A stretch of 64,000 nt of DNA from Sipunculus nudus (GCA_026874595.1 CM049309.1:54532079-54596078), one strand, 5' to 3'. Shown: positions 23,201 to 36,264, counted from the first letter of the stretch. Made by a program: numbers and translations. Notes: a model not told the origin generated them from the letters alone.

Positions 23201-24830
23201 AAAAAGATAACCAGAAATGGGCAAGTCCTTCCCATTATCACTGCAGTCAGTGAACATGACTGTAATTTTTTCTTCAATAGGGTCCCTGACAAACCTATCG
23301 GTGCCTCAGACGAGAAGCATGATCCCCTAAGACTCGGCTTTGGCGCCAACCAGACAGGCAAACTGCTCCTCAGGGAAGCGGGGGTGGGGCTATCCATGTG
23401 TATCGATTTTAGTAGGAGTAGGTAATAGCTGCCAATTAATCGAGGGTTGGCGGTGACAGCGGCACTATATGCCAGTGTGCTGGTGACTCAGCCCCAGAAG
23501 CAAGCTATCGGGAGCCAGACAGCCACAGCTCCACCCTCTCTATACTTCTTTCATCAGCATTTACAGGTGAGTCAGTGACAACAGGTGGCGGGCTATAGGA
23601 GGAGATGTCAAATCTATCATGATACCTGCCTTTTCATTACCTTAAAGGAAATATAATCACTCCACGGAGCGTAAGTACAGTTCTACGGCCAAGTATGATT
23701 GTTATATATGTGAATTGATGTTTCATGAAAAGTGATTTTCCCAGATACGGAAAAACAACGTATTTTTAATATTTAAAGGTTTCATGAGATTCCGCAGTTG
23801 TTATAAATTAATGCTTTTGTATTTCCATTTGGTTACCTATCATCATTGTCAAACTATAACATTGTATAATTTACTTTCATTTTATTTTATTATGACTGAA
23901 ATATTATTATTATTTTTATTTTTATTGAAAAGATTTTATTTAAAATTTATATAGATCATTTTAAGTAGCCGTTAGTAACATAAAAGGAAATACATTTTGC
24001 ATTCAAGAGAAGTATACTGAATGAAAATTTAGGTTTTAGTTAATTATTAGACTTGACATAGCACTGGACGTGTACCTTTCTCTTGTCACGTAGGGCCTTA
24101 TTCTGAGCGATACGTCGTGCCAGAAATAAATGGCCCCGCTGAACTGAACGCAAAACCGTTTAGCAGCCCGTGGTTTACTCAGCATTAGATTGAAATGTAT
24201 AAAAGGAAAGGATAGGGGAAGCATGTGTACAATTGATGAACCATTCTCACTTGAGAGAGCCAAGAAATAAAAATGTATTCAACTTTTACTTGGCTTAACA
24301 ACATGCGAAGGTTTGACATGATTTATTTCACGCGTGTCTTCAGCAAACTCTAAACTAGTTTTACTAAATCCAAATACACGTATAAGGAAATTTAAGGATA
24401 AGCGCACAATAAACGTCAAGGTCATTATGGCTGTATTACGGTAACAAAGAGAATAACTGTATGTCCGTATTGCTGTACTAATGGTAACTAAAAGCATAAC
24501 TGTATGTTAAACGGTTGGATTTTAAATCATTTTTGATATGAGGAAATTTTTATTTTTAATATTTAATTTTTCAGAGTTTAATTCGGTAATATTTAAAAAA
24601 CAGAAGTACATTAATTTGGGCAGATTAAAGTACTTTGAATCGAGCGATGAGAAGCTACATCTAAGTCAATTGGACCAGAGATAATGATCCCAGGTACTTT
24701 CGTGTGATCCTAGTAATCGATTCTAGGCCGTTTTTGATTTTTTTAAAGATCACATTACGACAATCAATATGCGATGCGTCACTTTTGTTTAAATTTACAG
24801 GCTGAAATTATTAAACAATTAAGATTACCT
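17300..24830. other. Gene-poor stretch with candidate regulatory islands
   Basis: No multi-exon gene was recognised in about 7.5 kb. Three blocks stand out from the AT-rich background by complexity and GC content: 18240-18390, 19690-19830 (containing tgtgacgtcacatgcaaag, a full CRE next to an octamer-like site) and 23430-23600 (containing caggtgagtcagtgac, an E-box abutting an AP-1-like site). They may be conserved non-coding elements. A splice-site-bounded 24-nt segment is at 20104-20127. Confidence 0.35.
23123..23425 (+). CDS. Doubtful small ORF with a signal-peptide-like start
   Basis: This is a 100-codon ATG frame. The first 15 residues are strongly hydrophobic (MFLTLVSWLFLSLTA) and resemble a signal peptide. 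The next stretch is basic (GRKKERKK), and the rest has two cysteines and no recognised domain. The opposite strand is open over much of the same interval, and upstream stops and AT content give no independent coding support. It may be a chance frame over a conserved non-coding block. Transcript evidence would decide. Confidence 0.15.
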   Translation: MFLTLVSWLFLSLTAYRPQSGRKKERKKITRNGQVLPIITAVSEHDCNFFFNRVPDKPIGASDEKHDPLRLGFGANQTGKLLLREAGVGLSMCIDFSRSR

Positions 24831-25140
24831 GCTCCTGTGGCTCAGGGGTAGAGCCAGGACTCAAAGCTGGGAGATCATAAGTTCGAATCTCAGCCGAGTT
24901 GCTGAAATTTTCACGGTCGACTCCCATTGAGAAGGAGAGCTCTGCAGGCTTAATTGGAAGGCCGTACCAGACTGCCGTGTTTCACTCGTGAACGAGTGCG
25001 CCTTTAGGGGGTTTTTCGATGGTATCATCCAGCAAAGGGGACGATTAAAAGCCAGGCCCGCAGATGCAGTAGTCATCGGGCCTGGTTAACACGAGGATAT
25101 AAAATAAGAAGAAACGTGTGATACTGTCCTGACACGTAGC
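24831..25140 (+). mobile_element. tRNA-derived SINE, copy 1
   Basis: The 5' part has an A-box-like tggctcaggggtagagcc (from 24838) and, about 40 nt later, a good B box gttcgaatct (24881-24890), as in a tRNA-derived pol III promoter. The tRNA-unrelated body ends with gggcctggttaacac (25078-25092) and a tail around 25110-25140. A second, diverged copy of the same family is at 32841-33140 in the same orientation; the head, the ctcccat block, and the ggttaacac and gaagaaa-gtgtg tail blocks appear in the same order. The frame on the opposite strand (24861-25076) is a shadow. Confidence 0.85.
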
Positions 25141-25740
25141 AAGAAATCGGAACATATCCTTACAGTTAAGCTAGCATTGAAACATGAAACCGGTGACCAC
25201 CGATAAAAAAATGTTAATTAAAAAAAGATTACCTCTTGAAATGTCTGCGCGATGGTTTTTGTCCTTGTCATTGTTAGTAATGTTAAACTATTCAACAAAA
25301 TACATAAGCCTTAAAAATTACATTTTTTCCGGGGAAAATCACCCATTTATAACGAGTTCAGTGATATGAACCAAAAGGAATTATAAACCATGTTAACCGT
25401 ATTTGTAAAAAGGATCCTTGGTAATGATGGGTCATGTAGATGTTTTAAAAGGCATTAATACAGTTTATCATTATTTGTAGAGAACTGGTGTTCTATCAAG
25501 AAGGAAACTACACATTTTTGTTTGTTTGTTTTTTTTCTCATTTTTAATGATGCCTTAGACGCGATTTTCATTTTTTATACTATGATATTCTTTCATCATC
25601 GACATTTCATTTATGAATAAAAAGGTCATGTTACTATTACAATAAGGGCATATAACATAACATGAACGTTCACACTCTATTTACTTATGATTGCTTATGG
25701 CTCACACTAAGAGAAATGTAAAAATTCAGTAACTAGAAAA
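25141..25740. other. AT-rich non-coding stretch
   Basis: No gene, RNA or repeat was recognised. Confidence 0.4.
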
Positions 25741-25980
25741 GCACTCAGAGAGCGGAGACCTCCGCCAATTCAGCTCATTAATCTCATATGGAACTGTCAG
25801 AAAAACAGCATTTTTCCTTTAAAATATTCCTGGATCGAGAATGTTTCTGTATCAAAATTTAATCAATCTTTCCTTCGATCATTGCCGAGCGATCCTGAAT
25901 ATTTCATCAAAATCCGTCAATAACGTTTTGACTTATGTTGATAACAGACAAACAAACAAACCTACACCCGCAATAATAAA
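25741..25980 (+). repeat. Interspersed repeat, copy 1 (5' part kept)
   Basis: The segment opens with gagacctccgcca (25756-25768) and contains tcaaaatttaatcaatct, attgccgagcgatcctga and atttcatcaaaatccgtc, followed by an (ACAA)-type run. The same blocks in the same order occur at 26541-26722, about 700 bp downstream. The opening acctccgcc is the reverse complement of ggcggaggt at the end of copy 2, so a full element probably has short inverted termini. Confidence 0.7.
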
Positions 25981-26223
25981 GAAGGTGAGATTCCTCATGC
26001 GCGGACCCAGCATGTGGAATGCTTATATATCCGACATACATGATCGCTACATGTTGCAAATTTTTTAATTTCCGGATATTAACAAGGTGGAACACAAAAA
26101 AAATGCATGCCACCGTGCAGGTTCTTATGAAATCTGTCAACACATATTCCATATTCCGTAGATAAGGAATTTTACACGCTACTACTTGAAGAAACTAGCC
26201 TTTGAAACTTACCAAAGTCGGGT

Positions 26224-26540
26224 TTTTGGCCTCATTATCCGTTAGGGTGGGGGTTCGGGGGAGCTTAAATCATTTACTTTTTTTATTAAAACAGGGCCCA
26301 GGACTATAAAAAAGGACAAGTAATCGCCCCCCCCCCCCCTGCTTTACGTTGATTTACTGACACCTTTCAGGGAAACGGCACGTACATGGGCAGTGACGTC
26401 ATTGTGCTCTATGTCGTCACAACTCTCTCCAAATAAGACCATATCGTCACCTGCTAAATGTCCCAGTGTAAGCAAATATGCAATAGACCCCCCTCCCCCA
26501 ACCACACCAAAAAAGAGCTCATTTTGGGTTTTTTTACGCA
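26224..26540. other. Poly(C) run and unassigned sequence
   Basis: This stretch between the two repeat copies contains a C run of about 12 near 26328-26339 and no recognisable gene. Confidence 0.4.
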
Positions 26541-26722
26541 TGGATCGGCCCAAAATTTAATCAATTGTTCCTTGTATCATTGCCGAGCTATCCTGAAAAT
26601 TTCATCAAACTCCATTGAGGACTTTTTCTGTTATCGTGCTAACAGACACACAGGTAAACAGATAAACAGACATACATACGCACCCAAAACCGTAACCCCC
26701 GCCGCTAGGCCTGGCGGAGGTA
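26541..26722 (+). repeat. Interspersed repeat, copy 2 (3' part kept)
   Basis: It shares the block series caaaatttaatcaatt, attgccgagctatcctga and atttcatcaaactccatt with copy 1, then a cagaca-type microsatellite. It ends with taggcctggcggaggtaat, the terminus missing from copy 1. No coding potential is visible. It fits a short non-autonomous element whose 3' side carries a simple repeat. Confidence 0.7.
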
Positions 26723-29700
26723 ATTACATAACTCCTGTTTGCGCCACCTCATTCAGCTGTATATTCACATAAGTACGTGTTTTATGAATGGTATGTGTCA
26801 GTACTCCGGAACCACCATTATATTTAATATCTTTTTCTCCAAATATAAGGGACAATTGGTTTCCATTTTTACTCATGTAAAAGATATCTCTGTCTTTTAT
26901 CTGCAACTTTACTTTCAAGATATTCAGTATTAGTTAATTTACGAACTAGTCCAACGGTGGAGGCAACTGGTGCACTCTGTCAATAAGGAAACTATAATGG
27001 TATAGAAAACAAACTCTGTTAACCATATTCGCGAAACAACTGATGTCATTACAATGCATGATGCTTTAGCGCTTCCTTAGCGCAAGTGTAAACACCATGG
27101 CATAAAAACTTTTGAAACAACCAGAAAATGGATTAACACGAAAACCGCATATGTTTTTCAAGTGCCCCCTCTCATGGGATTTGCGCGTAGGCGTATCCTG
27201 ACCTAAGTGCATAATGGCAAATTCTATCATAAGTTAATTAATTGTTCGCTATGCATGACTTTTATTGATGAATTGGAAAATTATTAAACGATCCAGCATT
27301 TCAGCCTGCAATTCATTTTGTATATCGTGCTATTCATACTATATAATTACAACTTAGGCAGAGTTATGCAGCGTATTTTTCTCAATTAATTATGTTTTGA
27401 CATCTCCTTTCCTGGTTTACGTCAATGCACCACTTAATTTTCCCATTAAATTCACGCTATCAACATTTATTATACCGTGATGGCACAGTGACAACTGTAT
27501 GGTTGTATTCATAATGCTCCTCGAAAATAAATCAAAACCTATGATTATAAATAAATGCAAATACCTTATATTACATATATAGACATGATTAATACGAGAA
27601 CACATATAACATTAAAAATAGAAAATAACGTGACCTGCTTTTACTGTAGAAACTCTCCTGAATGATGAGGCTGATCAGTACATACACTATTTCAAAGAAG
27701 GGGACCCTCTTTTCCTTTAATTAAGACAGCGGTTGCCTGACACATACTTGTAATTCGGTTAGTGGAGCATGGCGAACACACGCTTCTTATCTTCATTCCG
27801 TCAACTTTGAGTTGTATCGATGTAAATTATTTTTAATTAAAGTAAGTGTGTCTTTACTGATACAGCAAAATGTACAATATTAAACAAGCAATTTATCTTA
27901 GAGTGTAAAATGGAGGTGGCCAGTGTAAATGAAATTAGGTATACGCGTAATATTAATGAACACGTGTCATTAATGCCATTTAGTACGATATAAAACCTAT
28001 TTAAACAGATCCAGAGACATGTGAAAATGTGACACAAGAGGATTTAATACGTATCTTGGAGAGTCTAAAAAAATTACAAACTCAGCCGTCTTTCTTTGAC
28101 ACTCAGTATATCGCCAGATAAAATCAATCCCTTAAATAAAAGAGGAAAGGAAAGTATAGCAATAATTTCAGGTATGTCATACAAATACTTTTTGGCAGCA
28201 ATTATAAAGGAAACTCAGACTTGCACAGGGCTTATCAAATAAACCTTTGCCTGTTCAAAATCTCATTGATTATTATGTCGTCACGATAATAGTATTTCAA
28301 GTGGGGACCGGGCTTTGGTTTTTTCGACCTCCAGTGGTCCGCATTATACTTCTTTGTATAAGAAGGACACGTTCAATATATTTATATTCAATTCTTTAAG
28401 GTGCCCATTCATCTACCTTTTGAAAAAGAATTTATGTGTTTTCTGGCTTCCTCTGTGTATATATTAATGGTCTGAGGTTAATTTGGTTGTGAGAAAATCT
28501 TATAACGCCTCCATGAAGAATGTATGAACTTGTTTATCAACAACATGTTTGTGAACACAGCAATGTTGACAAACATGGAAAAACATGTAACCTAAGGTGG
28601 ACGGTTGCATATATGCCGCGGTAGAAAAGTCATCTGTTTCAAAACGCCATTTGAAAAGCTCTAGCTTATGTGAATTGCTGCCAGATGCCCTTCTTGAAGT
28701 TGTTTTGATGATTTTGGCGGGCCCCCACATAATAAAAATATGCTGTTATAAATAAAACATGCAGCCTGTGTGCGGTAATGTCCACGTTCTGTGGCCTATT
28801 TTTATAAAAGCTACAAGGGATTACCTTTAGTTCATAAAGGTCAGATAGGTGATTTGGCCCTTTTAATCTGAAAGAAATCGTGTTTGATTAGAAACAAAAA
28901 AAGTAATATAATATGTTTGTGCATGTTCAATGCGTTCGTTGCTTCTCTCGGTTCAATTTACAAAAGCATAATGCCAGCCCTTCCTTTTAACACACACCTC
29001 TCGTTGGCTCTGTTTTTGTGTGTATCGTAACATAGATTTTCAGGCGGGATCTTGGTAACATGATTAAATCGATTCGATGATACAGATAGGAAGCCACAAG
29101 AAACCAGTGAAGAACATTTTAATTAAAAAATAAATTATTGCGTCTCTGAGCGTGTAATTTCAGCGTCATCAATCTGAACCAAGAGTTTGTTGTTGAATAT
29201 CAAAGGAAAAATATTCACTTCACTCTCCAGGCATGTGCAACTAAGATAACCCGAGAACTTACTGATCAAAGTTTCACGTATTTGTACTAAAGATAGGTTT
29301 GTTGTAATCCTGTTCCGTGAGACTGCTCATCAGGAGATTCAATTTGTTCAGGATTGGTCCTGTAAGACCTGCAGATTTTTATAACGCACGACTTGTGATG
29401 TCGACCTTTGAAGTTACGCCAGTGATTAAATATACATGCGCTTTTGGAAGAATAGGACTTTTTATGCTTTTGAAAGACATGGATAGACATGTCGCTAGCA
29501 TTCAGACGTCTATAGGGTTATAGCTATAATTAATTTTCTTGTATGCGTTCTCTTGTCGTATATCACTGTGAGCTGATCCTCAAATGTTTGTACAGACTGC
29601 GTGGGTTACTAAGACAACAGAATAAATTCATCTTCCAGAACTGATATAGTCCCGTTCAAATCCATGATGATTCGGTTATACAATGATATCACTTAATACG

Positions 29701-32304
29701 GTGTATTAACATAATCATTTAATATATTTATAAATTAACCCGAACCAAAATAAAGCAGTAGAAGCAATTCTAAATACCAATAACGTTTCTCGAATTTCAA
29801 ATGTCCATTTAATTGTCACATGCAGACTTCTGATTTGTAAAGCGTCTCGACTTTCTCTACAGTCTCCCTTTCGATATGAGCTGTATACCTTTTACCTTTT
29901 ATTAAAATATTTTTGTTTAATCGTTTATTATCAAAGTTACTTTAATATAAGAATGTTCTTGAAGAGTGACAACTCAGAACTATAAGGAAAGTAATTTTGG
30001 ACTGTCCCACACTTTTTATTTTCTCTTTGTAGTGTGATTGTTCACACATGAATCAATACTACCCAAGGGCTTCTGAAGCTACACAAAAGGTTTATATTTA
30101 CTATGCTTGCAGGTGTTGATCAGAACAAAGATGGTAATTTCTATGATACAAAGGTATTTCGACAAAGGTCGTTTTCTGTAATAGCTCATTGATTAAAGTG
30201 GGCATCCCACGTGTATGTCCGCTGTATTCATTAAAAAAGGGAAGTGTCCATAAATCCACCAACGCTTTCCCGATGCAGATACTTTGCCAAAGATGAAGTT
30301 GTATCCAAGAAATCCTGTTTAAAGGTCATACATCTATAGAACATAAATTTCACATGACAGCAATCTTCGCGATTTCTGTTAATCGAGGAAGAGAGAAATA
30401 AACTGTACCATTTATTATTCCCTGGACTGGACCAACTTTACCAACAGTTCACAGAGAATAACAGTATCAGGCTTTATCTCAGCATTCACATTCAATACGT
30501 CTATATATGTTACCTAGGAATGTCGGTAAATAAAATACGAAACAGACAAGGAAAAACGGTAAAGGCTTTTAAGTGTCATATATAATGAATCTGTGTTAAT
30601 TTCGTTTTATATAGTCATTATATGAAAGATATTTTTAGGATATCAGAGATGAGACGTTTGTTATGACAGAGTCATGGGGTATGGAGACCCCAAGTAGATC
30701 AGATGTGGATGGCTCTTGTTATTGTCATAGTGACCAGAAGAATGGAACTTGGCACCAAGGCGTATATTAATCTATGAACACAAGGGATAGGAAATAACAC
30801 AGGAGAGATCATGGGGTCGTTCATTAGAACAGTCATCCAAAGGATTGGAGTAAAGCATGGATGTGTATGATTTCAGTGATCCAAAGGATATTACTCGGGA
30901 AATGCGATTGGGCGTGCATCATCCTATTGAAATAAAAGGAAAGGATAAAGCTGGGAAACAAGGCGTTTAGGCGTTATTATTTATCACAGTAAACCAAGCG
31001 ATTGGAGTAAGGCATGGAAGGCATATTAAATTGGGCTAAAGACACCGTTTAAAAATCAGTGTTGGGTTTACATTGGACGGTAAATAGTTTGTCAAATCAT
31101 TAGGCGAGTATAATTAAAAAAAAAAACAGTACAGTGACTTCCTGTCTTAAGGTAATGAATTTCAATTTACAACAAAATGTTGCGCATTCATGAAGAATTA
31201 AATTTTAGCACGCAGCGAAAATGAGCTTTTTCTTGGTACCAGTTTCAATCTTTGGCGTTTTTGGGTATGATACCTAATCTATACTGCAGTCTACACATGG
31301 AATTTGAAGTTGGATTAGATATCGCACAGACTATTTCATATTTGCCTTTACACTTTGGTAAAATGAAACCAACAGGTTTTTGTTTCAATAAACCCATTTA
31401 TGTTTTCCTAGTATATTTCTTTAAAAAAACCAAGCCGATAACTGAGAGCACATCAGGAATCCCTCATGGGTTCGGTCGGTATTTGTAAACTATAGTCTCT
31501 GTGAATCTCATGTGTCCCCGCAGCTATTTAATACCGATGGTTATCTCAAATCAAAGAAGAAATCTTATTCATGTCTCCCTCAATTTACCAATCAGCTTAT
31601 GATAATAGGTAAAAACCTGTCCGATAGAGCTACCACGTGACCCCTGGACATGTTATTTGTTAAGCTCAGACTTAGACACATTCCCATACTGGTAAAGGAA
31701 TCCTTATGCTTTGTTATCTTTATAATCTGACATATTTATTTGTGTAACTTATGCAATAGAAGAAATTACTATGCAGGTATAGTATCACACAAAATAGTGA
31801 ACAAAAAACTCATTAACTCCACTTTGTCACACAGGTGGTTTTTTTTACATCATAATTAATTTTTTTTATGAATAAGAACCATTTCTTGATCTGTTTGTCA
31901 CTCTTGAGGCGTATTTTACATAATTACAAAAGCACATGTATGCACAGAGAGAATAAACATATTCATTAGTAGCCAATTGGTTAATTACACAGGTTAAAGA
32001 AATAATTGACCTCTGGGCACTGTGAACCGGGGCTTTCAGTTGATTCTATTGATCAAGTTGTGCTAATTGGTTTTTAAATATTACTCTTCAGAAAGGATTG
32101 GAATCATCCCCATTTGGGTTAGACACGTTGAGACAAATGTTGGTGGTATTGTCTATAGAATGACGTTACAGTATCAATACGATTAGAATAAAAGTTACTA
32201 TTGAGCATTCTGGATTTCAAGTTTTATTTTAGACAAGGGTTAAGGAATGATCCAGAAGTCATGTTCAGTCGTAAAGACAGAAAGAATCAAGATTCCACTA
32301 TTAT
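26723..32304. other. Gene desert, AT-rich
   Basis: I see no exon series, RNA gene or repeat with support in these 5.6 kb. Open frames are 60-80 codons and none carries a recognised motif. Homeodomain-type TAATTA cores are frequent (for example near 27234, 27384 and 29530), as expected from AT content alone. Confidence 0.45.
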
Positions 32305-32390
32305 GTCATTGAGCCACTGGCGAGGTTCGAACCCGGGGACCACCAGCTCCTAAGTCAAGCACTTGAACCACTTGGTTACGCCCTACCCAT
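32305..32390 (-). mobile_element. tRNA-like SINE head
   Basis: On the minus strand the sequence has an A-box region gtaaccaagtggttcaagtg, an anticodon-arm-like cttgacttagg, a short extra arm and a strong B box gggttcgaacctc (rc of about 32323-32335). It looks like a serine- or leucine-type tRNA head. A real tRNA is less likely because the acceptor arms do not pair well and a SINE of another family lies 450 bp away. The SINE body was not delimited. Confidence 0.55.
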
Positions 32391-32840
32391 AAATTGCCAT
32401 TTGGCATAAAAATTTCCTACTTTTTACATGATAAATCATTTAGACTGATGCAGGGAGGGGATGTATGTTATATGACTGTCACTTGCAGCTACTCCTTTAA
32501 CGATTTTGTTCATTTTCTAAAAACAGTCGATACGCTCTCTTCAGAGCGGTATTTTTTACGAACCATCCGGAATTAAAATTTTAAATGTTTAAAACGTAAC
32601 TTAAAAGGCATTTTTTTATATTTTTATTCCAGCAGTTGCATTGCATTTGATGACCAACATTTAATTTAATATCACTAATTTCTTTATAAAATAATAGAAA
32701 AATGACAGATTATGAATGTACACAATAAATAACTTGGTGATATTTGATTGTATTTAAAAAATACTGTTGGTAAATGCACACTTGTTTAAAGATGTGAGAT
32801 CTATTTCGGTATTCATTTATACATAGAAGATTATAACCGG

Positions 32841-33140
32841 TTTCTGTGATCTTAAGGTAGAGCCTCGGACACAAAGCCGGGAGATCGTGAGCTCAAATCT
32901 CAGCCGAGGAGTGGTGAGATTTTTCACGATGGGCTCCCATCCAAAGTTAGCGCTCTGCATTCTTAATAGGAATGTTGTGTCCCAAGGCCGTGTATATTAC
33001 TCACAAACTAGTGTATCATGAATGTCCTCATATTGTAACTTGGCAATCTGGATGATTACACACAAGTGCGACAGTCATAGGGCTTGGTTAACACCAGGGT
33101 ATAAACGAGAAGAAATGTGTGCTACCGCCTTGTCACCTAG
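32841..33140 (+). mobile_element. tRNA-derived SINE, copy 2
   Basis: This is the older copy of the family at 24831-25140. The head retains gtagagcc, gggagatcgtgag and aaatctcagccgagg, although its B box is damaged (gctcaaatct at 32891-32900 where copy 1 has gttcgaatct). The tail has gggcttggttaacacc and gagaagaaatgtgtg, matching the other copy. Confidence 0.8.
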
Positions 33141-33571
33141 TCCCACATCAAAATGGAATTCGGCAGATGTACATAGCTCAGAATAATATCATATTATAAG
33201 AATGGAGGCGATTACCTCCACACAAAAAAATAATTCTGGATGTTCAGTCAATCACAAATACGTGTATTTATACATCGCTTGGGCTAATGTTTATTTGAAT
33301 GGTGATTTTAAAGCTACATTTAAGCAAGACAGTTTGATTATTTAGTAGATACACCTTTCGGTATACAGACAGTTGTCGTGTTTGTTTGCGACCGGTGGTC
33401 GTTGGACGCTGAGTTCCTAAAAATGCTCCAGGAGGTATTCAAAATATTTTTACTCTAACATAAAAGACTGAGGGATAAATGAATATAAGAGTAGCTTTAA
33501 CATTAACTGGAAGGTCATGACAATTCACATGGTGACCTACAGTCGATATATCCCATAAATTAGATCAAATG

Positions 33572-33573
<2 letters not shown>

Positions 33574-33619
<46 letters not shown>

Positions 33620-33733
33620 TCCTCGAAATTATGTTTTAGTGAGGTCTAACATTCAAAGCAAAAAAAATTTAGACCATTGAAAAAAGTCATTATTTTGAGG
33701 AGGTCGCTTAACAGAAATGGTCGTTAAGCGAGA

Positions 33734-33806
<73 letters not shown>
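33574..33806. mobile_element. (TA)n tracts enclosing a ttaagcga hairpin
   Basis: (TA)n tracts at about 33574-33617 and 33739-33806 enclose roughly 120 bp. The 3' part contains a perfect 9-bp hairpin, tcgcttaac (33704-33712) with gttaagcga (33723-33731). The hairpin text resembles those at 10.7 kb and 57.8 kb. It has no coding capacity. It is probably a short palindromic element associated with TA microsatellites. Confidence 0.6.
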
Positions 33807-33812
<6 letters not shown>

Positions 33813-35569
33813 CTGACGATTATCAAGCTTTGAACCTTTTCTCATTGTAAAGTCACTAAACCTGTCGCGAAGCCATTTTATATATTATTGTACAAGATTC
33901 TGGCAGATTTGTGTTCACTTCCCTCCTCAGGTAGAGTTTCCCAGGGAGCACCATTTAAGGTTAGTTTTGTTGGCTTCACCCGGATTGCGTGTGTCTTTAT
34001 CTCATGGACGTCAAATGAATCCTAGTAAGTTGATTTTAAGGCTTCGGTGTGGGCGAACGTCGGTTACGACCACAGGACACAGATCTTGGTTCAATGAGCC
34101 TTGAGGACAAATAGTTAAAAATGTCACGCGGACGACAGCCGACTTTATTCATGGAACATTTGCCATAAATGTTTCCCGTTTGCACTGGTTTTACTAACTC
34201 AGCTCAGAAAAGATTATTCATCCATTTCTTTATTCGCCCATTTCATATTCGAATACATGCAAATCATAAAAGCGATCTATAACAAGGTTTGTCCACTTTA
34301 TCATCTTCATTTTTAGATAGCATATATAAATATGATTCCATTTATATTCCAGCGGCCTCTTTTTCATGTTCATTATTTCTTTGGACATTTTCACTTGTTA
34401 AGTAAAATAATATGGCAAAGTCAAATAATTTTAAAGGAGACCAGAACAACCTTTCATACCGTGATTGCAGTAAATTATCATGTTTATTTATTCAGTGGGA
34501 CACAAAAGAGAATATTTTGTTAAGGGCTTCATAACCCCAATTTTCATCTTCGTGCGAATCCATGTGGTTTGTCCATACAATGCTATGTGCAGATATGATC
34601 ACTGCATTCTGTACCTGTAGAGAAAACAGCTCTACTATTGTTCATTGTTCTGTTCGACCTAAAAGTGATCAAAATAGATGCATTTTGTAGCAATCAACAT
34701 TCATTATCAGATTTTATGGAACGTTAACAAATTATCTACTTTCAGCCGGAAAGGGTATTTTAGTAAACATTGCTAAATAGCTGAGATATTGTATCGAAGC
34801 TCTGTAAGCAGGCCTATAAGAACAAACTCCTACACTGAGTGATACACGGGATGAAGGGTGTGGCTGAGTGGGCAGCAGCCAGACCCAAGGTGTTTAGAGG
34901 GCCCCCTAAAATTTATTTATAAACATTTTTTCACACCTAGATTTACTTGATGTTCAAGAGTAATGCGTATGTTGATAACGAGACCTTGGAATCCTGCCCT
35001 TCCTTCGTAACATGGGTGTATAGTCTCAGATGATCACACGGTTATTTGATAATTTGGTGTGAAAGCGATATTAAAGCGATATAAAACATTGGCGAAACAC
35101 GTCCCCTACGCTCTGAACACAGCGCGCGAACTCCCGGTGATCTTCCACTCACACGCTGTAACGCTGTAAGAAATAGGTGGTTTCTTCATGTTTGGCAAGA
35201 TGCCAAGCATCCAGTCATTTTTTGCAAGAATTCTAAAATCTGATTATCTAAGCGTGCAAACGTACGTGGCTGGCCACATGACAAATTTGTTCAGCACTGC
35301 AAGAGAGTTAATATACAAACAGCGTGGGATAACTGACCTCAGGCCAAACATGTAAGCCAGTATACATACTGTCTTGAAAGGGTAATGATTGCATTGTGTG
35401 TATTCGAATGAGAGGTGGAAAAAAATCTGTGCGACCAAACACATTCTACCACAGTGCAAATCGACCGGCACCTCGAACATCATTCGATTGTGCTGGTCAT
35501 GCGTGCAAAGCGATTGGTTAAATATTCCTCAGAGACAGCGCCTGGTTTCCAAACTTAATGCAATCAGGG
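33807..35569. other. Non-coding stretch
   Basis: No gene, RNA or repeat could be supported. A GC-richer patch lies at 34850-34915. Confidence 0.4.
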
Positions 35570-35862
35570 TTTTTTTTTTTTTTTTTTTGCAGCGGTTAGT
35601 GTAGCGAATAGTTGAGCACAGCGTATAACCGCTGCTTATGGGGCGTACACATCCCCTTGCCACCAAACTCTCCCCGTGGGTTATAGAACTCGCCTGGGCG
35701 TTTTCATCGGAGTATTTCGGTCGCATCCCCGGGCCATCATCAAACCTTGACAGGGGCATTTCCTCCAGATTCTCGAAACAACTCATCAGGGCTGCCATAC
35801 TTAAACAGGGTAATTATGGGTATATCGCTAGTAATATTTACTTCTCAAAACGATAGGACACC
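35570..35862 (-). mobile_element. Poly(A)-tailed retroposon-like segment
   Basis: A T19 run (35570-35588) immediately precedes a GC-rich, complex segment that extends to about 35860, so on the minus strand it ends in a poly(A) tail. Next to the tail is a perfect 10-bp hairpin: gcagcggtta (35589-35598) and taaccgctgc (35626-35635). The 89-codon minus-strand frame here has no recognised domain. It may be a SINE or LINE 3' end, or a processed transcript. The 5' boundary and target-site duplication were not found. Confidence 0.4.
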
Positions 35863-36264
35863 ATTGCATTCTGAACATTTCCTCTTCTATTCTAAGAGGC
35901 ATAACTTAAAGTGTTCCTCGTGTGCAAATCCCGTGGTGTTACTAAATCATAAAGTGGTTTCATCTACAGACATGAAGTGAGTGGTTGTACAAACAGACAC
36001 GTTTTGCTCCTTGCTCACTGCAGTTTAGCTATTAAAAATAACAGGGGCTCGTTTGGAGGGGACCAAGAAGCGCGCACTCCTAAAAACTGTTCGAGTAATG
36101 TTTAGAGGAGTCTTCAAATTTTGTAAATTGTCCGGTCGGGCCTAAACTTGTTAAAAAATAACCTGCAAGCCATCTTAATCGAAATTTATTTATTGCATTC
36201 AGGTTGGCGATATAGGACCCTGAGTTGAACCCTTGATTGTTCCACAACAATTCCCATACACTAT

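Noticed and set aside
32305-32390. Functional tRNA gene (serine or leucine type)
   Set aside because: The B box is good but the acceptor arms do not pair and there is no pol III terminator close by; a SINE head fits better.
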